NCBI GenBank assembly: GCA_037441765.1
Contig: JBBIRM010000115.1
Span: 1-8,953 of the forward strand
Reading direction: 5' to 3'
Source of the DNA: JBBIRM01 sp037441765
GTDB lineage: Bacteria; Desulfobacterota; BSN033; UBA1163
DNA length: 8,953 bases
Of this stretch, positions 1-5,751 are shown piece after piece (the stretch's first letter is position 1; the number at the start of each line of letters is the position of its first letter). Both the position numbers and the translations under genes were made by a program. Below the pieces are notes generated by a model, which saw nothing but the letters and a program-made list of their open reading frames with translations, was not told the origin of the DNA and did not search any database.

Positions 1-106
1 GTTGATGTATATCAGCCTGAAGATATGCAATCCGAATGGGTTGTGCCTGGGCCATCCCAATGAGGCACAACCAAAAAACCAATAATAAAAATATTAACTT
101 CTTCAT
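1..106 (-). CDS. N-terminus of a secreted protein, probably an ABC-transporter solute-binding protein (partial)
   Basis: An open frame starts with ATG at 106 and runs off the left edge, so only 35 codons are visible. They begin MKKLIFLLLVFWLC, a classic Sec signal peptide (two lysines, long hydrophobic core) with a plausible cleavage site after the AQA at about residues 19-21. The first mature residues, PIRIAYLQADIHQ, resemble the first beta-strand of NitT/TauT-type periplasmic binding proteins, which often start with an 'IRIAYL' strand; this is recognition from a very short stretch. A GGGG ribosome-binding element (117-114) lies 7 bases before the start. The gap to the upstream Fe-S oxidoreductase stop is only 40 bases with no visible terminator, so it could be co-transcribed. 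Reading frame and secretion are well supported; the transporter role is tentative. Confidence 0.6.
   Translation of the reverse strand, partial: MKKLIFLLLVFWLCLIGMAQAQPIRIAYLQADIHQ
41..70 (-). repeat. Inverted repeat / hairpin in the signal-peptide codons of the partial gene
   Basis: TTGTGCC at 41-47 is the exact inverse of GGCACAA at 64-70. Inside it, TGGG (48-51) can pair with CCCA (56-59), leaving a small loop and a four-base bulge. In the mRNA this would form a hairpin over roughly codons 13-22. It may be coincidence in coding sequence. Confidence 0.3.
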
Positions 107-146
107 AGAGAATCCCCAACCAAAATCAATCCTGCAAAAGGAAGGC

Positions 147-1967
147 TCAGTTCTCTTCCGATGGTTCTTTCTCAGTTGTTCGAGTCGAAGGGAGACCCAT
201 CGCTAAGGCCACCAATTCCACGAGGTCTCTCATCCTAATTGGAGAATTCAAGGTGACGATTTCTTTTTGAAGCCCCTGATAACAGAAAGGACAGGTGGAG
301 ATAAGATCTGTCGCCCCTGTTCGTTCAGCATCTCGAACTCTCTCTTGGGTCATCTTTTGCTGGATATCAGGATAGCCTGACTTCAATCCTCCCCCCGCTC
401 CACAACATCTGGAATTTTCTCTAACCCTTTCCATCTCAACAAATTCAACTCCTGCCTCTGAAAGAGCCTGAAGCACCTTTCTTGGATCATCAAATTCCCC
501 ACAGGCCCTTCCCATATGGCATGGGTCATGGTAGGTGACTTTTAGATTCAATTTTTTATTAAACTTTATCTTTCCCTCTTCAATCAGCCTCCTAAGAAGG
601 GTGGCAAAGGGGATTACCTCAAAATGGAGTTCTCCAATTTTTGGATAATCCTGCTTTATCGTCTTGAAACAACCTGCACAAGAGGTGACCAACGTCTTGA
701 TGCCAAGTTCGTTAAACATCCTAATATTTTCCGAGGCAATCCGCTCAAATTCTTTATCCCCCATTCTTAAGAGGACGCTTCCGCAACATTTCTCCTGGTT
801 GGCCAAAAATCCCCAATTCATTTCAAGTGTGTTTAAGATATTGGTAGTGTTGATTGCGATCTCCCTTAAATTGGCATCAAAGGATGCAGTACAACCAACA
901 AAATAGAGGATTTCTGCACCCTTTTTGATCTCTTTTGGTGGTGCAATCAAGGTCTTCTCTTTTTTCCCAGCCCTCGCCCAGTGGGCTCGACTCGATCGAG
1001 GCTGACCCCAGGGATTATCATAGGCCTTCGTGTTTTTTATTAAAGGAATCTGATTTTCCAGTGGCCCGAAACCCAGCTCCACCATTGTCCGCCTGATTTT
1101 TTCCCAAAGTTCTACAGTATCAATCCTTGATGGACAGACGATGTGGCATTGACCACAGGTACTACATTCATAAAGGCTCTTGACAAAATCCCTTATCGAC
1201 TCAGGATCAACAGGATTACAGTCAAAGAACATAGCATTTGGCCCATATTGGACTTTTACCATTTCTCTGAAATCAGCGATTTTTTTCCTTGGGGTGATTT
1301 TCTCTCTCTGATCCTGAAGATAGACTGGACACCAAATAACACATTCCCCGCAATCCGTGCAGGCATCCAGTTCCATCAATCGGAGTCTGTCGAGTTGGGA
1401 AAGTGGAATTTTTGGAAGGTCCATGGAGTTAAGAATCCTTCTCTTTGCTTGAATGCTCCATATGATCAACCCTAAAAAGATCCAGAAACCTCCAAGAAAA
1501 AGGAGTCTTGGAATGGTGTAACGGATGGGCCGAGTATCTGGAAGCGTCGCCACATAGTCCAATACCTGATCGATCTGTGCCTCTGTCAATTTTTCCTTGA
1601 AGGCAGGCTGGGAGAGAGTGGATTCCGTTCCCTCCACCTTTGAACCCTTTAAGATAAATTCTTTAATGGTCTTCCGATTGAGGACATCACCAAATCTGTC
1701 CGTTGTCAAGGCAAGTTTGATCGCCCCCGTATTCAGTGAAGGGATGATCCGGCTGGCAGGATTTTTAGCCCCAAAATTTCCCTGCCCTCCCCTTCCAGAT
1801 TCCCCATGACAACGGAGACAGTGTTCACGGTAAATCTTTTCACCAGGGGAAATCTCCAATTTTTCTTCTGCCAGAATCTCCCTGTCCAAAAAAACAGTAT
1901 AAACCCCCGTCCATAAAATGAGAAAAATGATAGTCTGAAGAAGAGGCCAATCCCTTATAGATTTCAT
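147..1967 (-). CDS. Membrane-spanning fusion: heme c domain + two [4Fe-4S] + two CCG (HdrB/HdrD-like) domains
   Basis: The predicted protein has 606 residues. A signal anchor (about 8-26) is followed by a class I cytochrome c-like domain with one CxxCH (C50, C53, H54), a second membrane helix (about 153-172), two ferredoxin motifs (C203/C206/C209/C213 and C268/C271/C274/C278), then two complete CCG domains: C359, C394-C395-G396, C430/C433 and C483, C521-C522-G523, C559/C562. The family reference is HdrD, DsrK, TmcB and HmcF, in which CCG domains bind non-cubane [4Fe-4S] clusters and act on disulfides or relay electrons. With two helices, heme c would face the periplasm and the Fe-S/CCG part the cytoplasm (inference). 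The methionine expected before the 'PAF' motif is Q120. The ATG at 1967 is chosen because it has GGAGAG upstream and lies five bases after the previous stop; starting at 2048 would add 27 uncharacteristic residues and overlap the preceding gene. Confidence 0.9.
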   Translation of the reverse strand: MKSIRDWPLLQTIIFLILWTGVYTVFLDREILAEEKLEISPGEKIYREHCLRCHGESGRGGQGNFGAKNPASRIIPSLNTGAIKLALTTDRFGDVLNRKTIKEFILKGSKVEGTESTLSQPAFKEKLTEAQIDQVLDYVATLPDTRPIRYTIPRLLFLGGFWIFLGLIIWSIQAKRRILNSMDLPKIPLSQLDRLRLMELDACTDCGECVIWCPVYLQDQREKITPRKKIADFREMVKVQYGPNAMFFDCNPVDPESIRDFVKSLYECSTCGQCHIVCPSRIDTVELWEKIRRTMVELGFGPLENQIPLIKNTKAYDNPWGQPRSSRAHWARAGKKEKTLIAPPKEIKKGAEILYFVGCTASFDANLREIAINTTNILNTLEMNWGFLANQEKCCGSVLLRMGDKEFERIASENIRMFNELGIKTLVTSCAGCFKTIKQDYPKIGELHFEVIPFATLLRRLIEEGKIKFNKKLNLKVTYHDPCHMGRACGEFDDPRKVLQALSEAGVEFVEMERVRENSRCCGAGGGLKSGYPDIQQKMTQERVRDAERTGATDLISTCPFCYQGLQKEIVTLNSPIRMRDLVELVALAMGLPSTRTTEKEPSEEN

Positions 1968-1972
1968 TTCTT

Positions 1973-2356
1973 TTACTCTCCTAAAACAGCCCAAATGCTC
2001 AATATAAATATGAAGACGAGAGCAAGCGTGCCCCCCAAAATAAACCAACGGTGGTCATAAAATGTATGGATTTCCTTGGTATCCATAAATGGAAGAAGGA
2101 TCAATATGGCTAATAGAACAAAGGGGATGAGGACTCCAATTACAGGAGGAACCAATTTCATGATTTGGAATAGCCAGAGGAAATACCATTCTGGGTTTAT
2201 GGTGGAAGGGGTTACCAAGGGGTTTGCTTCCTCCTCGTACCCAATAGGCAAAAGAACGGAAAGGGTGACGACCAATCCAATAAGAAATAAAAAGACGATC
2301 ATCTCTGTAAAAAATTGGTCAGGATAGAAAGTGGGTTTTCTCTTCATTTCACTCAT
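1973..2356 (-). CDS. petD: Cytochrome b6f subunit IV-like protein (C-terminal half of split cytochrome b)
   Basis: This 127-residue protein has three hydrophobic helices (about 18-38, 70-90, 104-124), the number found in subunit IV of b6f-type complexes. The quinol-oxidation (Qo) signature PEWY is intact at 55-58, followed by FLWLFQIMKLVP, as in active enzymes. It has no heme-ligand histidines, consistent with this half of cytochrome b, and is shorter than the chloroplast subunit (about 160 residues). AGAGGG at 2368-2363 lies 6 bases upstream of the ATG and overlaps the stop codon of the preceding cytochrome b gene, so translation is probably coupled. Together with the b6-type gene it should form the membrane core that oxidises quinol at the outer face. 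The identification is firm; the pet symbol is used by analogy. Confidence 0.9.
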   Translation of the reverse strand: MSEMKRKPTFYPDQFFTEMIVFLFLIGLVVTLSVLLPIGYEEEANPLVTPSTINPEWYFLWLFQIMKLVPPVIGVLIPFVLLAILILLPFMDTKEIHTFYDHRWFILGGTLALVFIFILSIWAVLGE

Positions 2357-2366
2357 TGATATCCCT

Positions 2367-3029
2367 CTAAAAAGGAGTTTTAACCCCCTGGCGTCGGATC
2401 ATGATAAAATGGGCTAAGAGGAAACCAATGAGAAACAAAGGCAGAACGATAACATGGGAGATAAAGAAACGGGTGATCGTCGGTTGTTTCACACCATATC
2501 CTCCCTGAAGAAAGATCATCAGATATTCTCCAATTAGGGGGAGTTCACTTGCCATGCCCGTTCCGATGCGGGTCGCCCAGTATCCCCTTTGATCCCAGGT
2601 CAATAAGTATCCTGTAAAAGAAAAGGCAAAACATATCAATAGGAGAAATACTCCACTAACCCAGGTCATTTCACGAGGCGGTTTATAGGCCCCTCGAAAG
2701 AAGACGATCACCATATGGACTACCACCGTGATGATGATCAGATAACTGGCATAATGATGAATCCCTCTGACCAACCACCCCAGATAGACCTGGTCAGTGA
2801 TGAACACAATGCTCTGGAAGGCACCTTTGACTGTAGGTTGATAGTAGTAGGCGAGAAAGATGCCAGTGACCAGTTCGATCACGATGAGCGCAAAGCTCAT
2901 CCCGCCCCAGCAAAACCTTATCTTCTTTTTATACTCGGTAATCTCTGTATCCAAAATGGGACTTAACCATTTCCTAAGATTCCATCGCTCCTCAGCCCAT
3001 TGGGAAAGTCTTGATTTCCAATCAGCCAT
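2367..3029 (-). CDS. petB: Cytochrome b6-type subunit (N-terminal half of split cytochrome b)
   Basis: The protein has 220 residues when read from the ATG at 3029, which lies two bases after the Rieske stop and has GTGGGG 7 bases upstream; the longer frame from 3065 would overlap the Rieske gene. Four helices carry the two heme b ligand pairs H91/H105 and H192/H207. Their spacings, 14 and 15 residues, match b6-type cytochromes rather than bc1, where both are 14. C40, in the context RFCWGG, aligns with the cysteine of b6 proteins (FYCLGG in chloroplasts) that binds the extra heme c-i near the quinone-reduction site. The segments PPREMTWVSG and TWDQRGYWA are family hallmarks. It works with subunit IV and the Rieske protein; the natural quinol is probably menaquinol (inference). 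Confidence 0.93.
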   Translation of the reverse strand: MADWKSRLSQWAEERWNLRKWLSPILDTEITEYKKKIRFCWGGMSFALIVIELVTGIFLAYYYQPTVKGAFQSIVFITDQVYLGWLVRGIHHYASYLIIITVVVHMVIVFFRGAYKPPREMTWVSGVFLLLICFAFSFTGYLLTWDQRGYWATRIGTGMASELPLIGEYLMIFLQGGYGVKQPTITRFFISHVIVLPLFLIGFLLAHFIMIRRQGVKTPF

Positions 3030-3031
3030 CC

Positions 3032-3559
3032 TTAAACCCCACTGATCATGGTGATCCTGAACCAAGAAGGATATTCCGGAAGTTTCTCTTCAATAAGTTT
3101 TGCAGAGACCATCTCCCCTTCCACCTTTATCTCCATTGGAAGCAGTTTGTAAGGTTTCGCTGGCCCTTTTAGACATTTTCCGGCTTCATCAAAGATGGCA
3201 TCATGACATGGGCAAACAAATTGTCTCTTCTTCTCATCCCATATCACAATACACCCCAGATGAGGACAGATCGTAGAAAATGAGAGGATGCCTCTGGCAT
3301 CCCTGATTAAGATGATCGGCAATCCGAAATAGGTTTTTATTAAACTATTCTCTTTGAATTCAGAGAGGCTTCCTACAACCTGCCACCCCCCCACCTTTTT
3401 TAATGCGCTTCGCGGTGGGGTCAGAAAGGCAATGATGGATGAAAGGATAGCTCCCAATCCAAAGAGCCCAAGAAAGGCGGTCAAGAACCTCAACAATTTT
3501 CTTCGAGAAACAGAAGGTTTAGGACTTTCTTCTACGAGTATGGTTTTTTCTTCTTCCAT
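3032..3559 (-). CDS. Rieske [2Fe-2S] protein of the cytochrome b complex
   Basis: The protein has 175 residues. A twin-arginine motif (SRRKLLRF, 18-25) precedes one hydrophobic segment (about 25-46), the usual uncleaved Tat anchor of Rieske subunits. The cluster-binding boxes are complete: C98-P-H100-L-G-C103 and C116-P-C118-H119, with the two cysteine-histidine pairs as [2Fe-2S] ligands and C103/C118 as the stabilising disulfide. The conserved GPAKPYKLLP loop follows. Box II reads CPCHDAIFD, where high-potential proteins have CPCHGSHYD, so the serine and tyrosine that hydrogen-bond the cluster are alanine and phenylalanine. This predicts a low midpoint potential, fitting a menaquinol enzyme. 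GAGAGGAAAG at 3574-3565 serves as ribosome-binding site. The gene lies 16 bases after the NarI-like gene and 2 bases before the b6 gene. Confidence 0.94.
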   Translation of the reverse strand: MEEEKTILVEESPKPSVSRRKLLRFLTAFLGLFGLGAILSSIIAFLTPPRSALKKVGGWQVVGSLSEFKENSLIKTYFGLPIILIRDARGILSFSTICPHLGCIVIWDEKKRQFVCPCHDAIFDEAGKCLKGPAKPYKLLPMEIKVEGEMVSAKLIEEKLPEYPSWFRITMISGV

Positions 3560-3575
3560 ATTATCTTTCCTCTCT

Positions 3576-4478
3576 CTACCTTCTTGAAAACGTTGTGGTC
3601 ACAGGGCAAGTCATGATATGGGCAAATTTACTATAGGGAATATAAGCAATAAAAGCAAAGGCGAGAAGAAAATGGAGATTCCATAGATAAAAGTGGAAAG
3701 TCGTCCAATTCAAGGGTAGATGACGAAACAGAAGAGCAAGGGTAAATCCAACAAAAGATGCACTATGCTTCAGAGAAAAAGGAAGAACCGCAATCCTGAA
3801 GGCTTCCAATAAAAAACCTGTTACCACAATCAAAAAGATGAAGAGCAAAGCGATATGATCCCTTATCTCTGTCTTCAATTGGGGCTGTTTCAAAACATAT
3901 CTTCTCAGGGCGGAAAGGATGACGCCCACCAAAATGCTAAGTCCTAAAAAGTCCATCAGAAAATCCAAAATCTTTCCTCCCAACGAGGGAATCCCAAAGG
4001 TTCTCACCTGTGCAATGATCACATATCCATAAATAAAAAGCATGAGAATAAATAGGATGGAAAAACCCATCGATAGCGTCATATAATTTGCCCAGCGAAG
4101 GGGATTCAATCGCAGGATCCCCCTCTGCAAGAAGGCATCGTAAAATAGAACCTTTAAGATAGGAATCTTCTTTCTTCTCCAATTACTCTCCCTTCTCCCC
4201 CTTCGCCAGATCAATATTTTTGAAATCACCCCATATGAAAAAATCATAGTGGCGACTACAGCAGAGATCCACATAAATACCCATTTATAAAGATTCTCCG
4301 CTTCATAAAAACTCTTTCCAGGATAGGCATGGTCGACATGGCAATGGGCACACAATTTTTTAGGTTCTTTCTTAAACTCCTTGACGTATTCCACGGTAGC
4401 AAAGCAGAAGGGTTCAAATTGGGTCAGAAAATATATAGAGAAGATAAGGGATAAAACCCACACCCTCTTTCGGATCAT
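3576..4478 (-). CDS. NarI/DsrM/HdrE-like membrane cytochrome b with N-terminal CxxCH
   Basis: The protein has 300 residues from the ATG at 4478. An N-terminal hydrophobic stretch (about 5-28, signal peptide or anchor) precedes a c-type heme motif C43-A-H-C46-H47, then about five to six membrane helices (near 64-90, 133-157, 173-191, 207-230, 239-252, 264-285). The end, LHFLLAFAFIAYIPYSKFAHIM, is the recognisable closing segment of the nitrate reductase gamma-like family that includes DsrM, HmcE, TmcC and HdrE; H269 and H287 are likely heme b ligands. In that family these proteins pass electrons between quinone and an HdrD/DsrK-type Fe-S protein, and such a partner is encoded at the end of this operon. 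Its position directly before the Rieske gene is unusual. The exact subfamily is uncertain. Confidence 0.82.
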   Translation of the reverse strand: MIRKRVWVLSLIFSIYFLTQFEPFCFATVEYVKEFKKEPKKLCAHCHVDHAYPGKSFYEAENLYKWVFMWISAVVATMIFSYGVISKILIWRRGRRESNWRRKKIPILKVLFYDAFLQRGILRLNPLRWANYMTLSMGFSILFILMLFIYGYVIIAQVRTFGIPSLGGKILDFLMDFLGLSILVGVILSALRRYVLKQPQLKTEIRDHIALLFIFLIVVTGFLLEAFRIAVLPFSLKHSASFVGFTLALLFRHLPLNWTTFHFYLWNLHFLLAFAFIAYIPYSKFAHIMTCPVTTTFSRR

Positions 4479-4485
4479 AATCACG

Positions 4486-4490
4486 CTCCT
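4486..4490 (-). promoter_or_regulatory. Ribosome-binding site that decides the NarI-like start
   Basis: AGGAG lies 7 bases before the ATG at 4478 but only one base before an in-frame GTG at 4484. The ATG is therefore preferred and the protein is taken as 300 rather than 302 residues. Confidence 0.7.
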
Positions 4491-4500
4491 AAGGAAACTT

Positions 4501-5742
4501 CTAATGGCTTTTTAGGGATAAGAGTGACTGAAAATAAAGATTTAAAAAAAAATAAGATAACAATTTTAAATTTTCAAATAGACCTTTAGCGAGGAATGTC
4601 GTCTCTTCCCCTTCTCTGATCCCCCTTCGGATCATCTGGATGTTACGAGGAAGGGATTTAGAAATTTCAATACATTGCCTGAGCCTCGCTCCATCCATCT
4701 CCAGTTCTGAAAGTGTTTCAATTTTTCTAACCTTATCCCAGAGAAAATTAAGAAAGACACTTATCTTTTCAGATTGGTAAAGTTTATTTCCAATCAACCA
4801 CTCAATGTTAAAATCACTCATCCCCGAGGCTTGAATCCTCGCATTGCTCAGCCCTCTCTTTAAATCCTTAAGATACCCTTTTAAGGAATCTCCCCTGATG
4901 AGTTCTTTCTCTTCATAAAAAAAATTTTTTCCCATCTGTCTCCCTTTCTTTAAGTGTTTAAAGATCTTCTCCTTGAGGTAGAGATTGCACAGGGGGTAAT
5001 GGGGATGTTCAAAGTGAGGGCCAAAGATATAGATCTCCCCATCGCCCATTGACTTTTTACCTACCGCGATCTTTCCGATTAGGGTTTTTACCGCAAGGTC
5101 TTCTCTGACAAGAAACTTTGTCTTTTGAGTGAAGCCCTTATAGGTGGCGATGGGTTCGATATCCTCAGAGGGCAAAATCGATGGCCCACCGTAAAGTGGA
5201 GCAACGATCTCTTCTCCCCTATTGCCCAAAGACCCATTTATCATCTTTAAAACGACTTCCTCTCTGACCACATGGTAGATAAAATCATCACCATAGGAAC
5301 TACAGGAACTCCTCTCCAACAAAGAGCGTTCTTCTTCAGAAAGTCTCCGGGAGATGTTCGAAATCTTGACATCGATAAAATTGAACCAATTGAGGTATGG
5401 CATTGATGATCTTAGCGGGAGGTAGGCACCTGCACAAGTTCCGATATAGAGTCCTCCCTGTGTTATAAAACTTCTCAGTCTATCTGCCCCTTTTTCACCC
5501 AACCCCTCTGCAATGGCAAAGGTATCACCCCCTGACATCAATAAGACATGTACCCCCTCCAAACCCCTCTCAACTATATCCTTCTCGGTTAAGAAAACCA
5601 CATCGTAACAACCCATTCTGTCAAGAATTTCAGCAAACCATAGCCATGAATGAGACGCCCCCTTCCCAGAATAGATGCCTATTTGAGGCTGAAAGTTAAA
5701 TGAGGAGGAATGATTGTGTTTAGAAGGAGGCAATGGAATCAT
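4501..5742 (-). CDS. BPL_N / class I glutamine amidotransferase-like protein with unassigned C-terminal half
   Basis: The protein has 413 residues. About 19-250 resembles the N-terminal domain of eukaryotic-type biotin-protein ligases (BPL_N), a class I amidotransferase fold. Visible marks are IGIYSGKGAS near the start, MSGGDTF (69-75), the nucleophile elbow GTCAGAYL with C103, and GPHFEHPH with H243 and E245 as likely triad partners. No biotin-ligase catalytic domain follows. The C-terminal part (about 260-413) is charged and probably helical, with no recognised motif. No signal peptide is evident, so it should be cytoplasmic. It starts 10 bases after the AOR-like stop with no clear ribosome-binding site, so translation may depend on coupling. 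Stand-alone BPL_N proteins exist in bacteria without a settled function; a role in maturing or modifying this redox complex is guesswork. Confidence 0.72.
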   Translation of the reverse strand: MIPLPPSKHNHSSSFNFQPQIGIYSGKGASHSWLWFAEILDRMGCYDVVFLTEKDIVERGLEGVHVLLMSGGDTFAIAEGLGEKGADRLRSFITQGGLYIGTCAGAYLPLRSSMPYLNWFNFIDVKISNISRRLSEEERSLLERSSCSSYGDDFIYHVVREEVVLKMINGSLGNRGEEIVAPLYGGPSILPSEDIEPIATYKGFTQKTKFLVREDLAVKTLIGKIAVGKKSMGDGEIYIFGPHFEHPHYPLCNLYLKEKIFKHLKKGRQMGKNFFYEEKELIRGDSLKGYLKDLKRGLSNARIQASGMSDFNIEWLIGNKLYQSEKISVFLNFLWDKVRKIETLSELEMDGARLRQCIEISKSLPRNIQMIRRGIREGEETTFLAKGLFENLKLLSYFFLNLYFQSLLSLKSH

Positions 5743-5751
5743 TTTGAGAAA

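Noticed and set aside
664..1809. Plus-strand open frames antisense to the heme c/CCG gene
   Set aside because: They are shadows of a strongly motif-supported minus-strand gene, with no ribosome-binding sites or family features.
1968..2048. Upstream extension of the heme c/CCG protein to an ATG at 2048
   Set aside because: It overlaps the subunit IV gene and encodes atypical residues before a clean signal anchor; the ATG at 1967 has a ribosome-binding site and correct spacing.
4501..5742. Functional biotin-protein ligase
   Set aside because: Only the BPL_N amidotransferase-like domain is visible; the biotin-ligase catalytic motif is absent from the C-terminal half.
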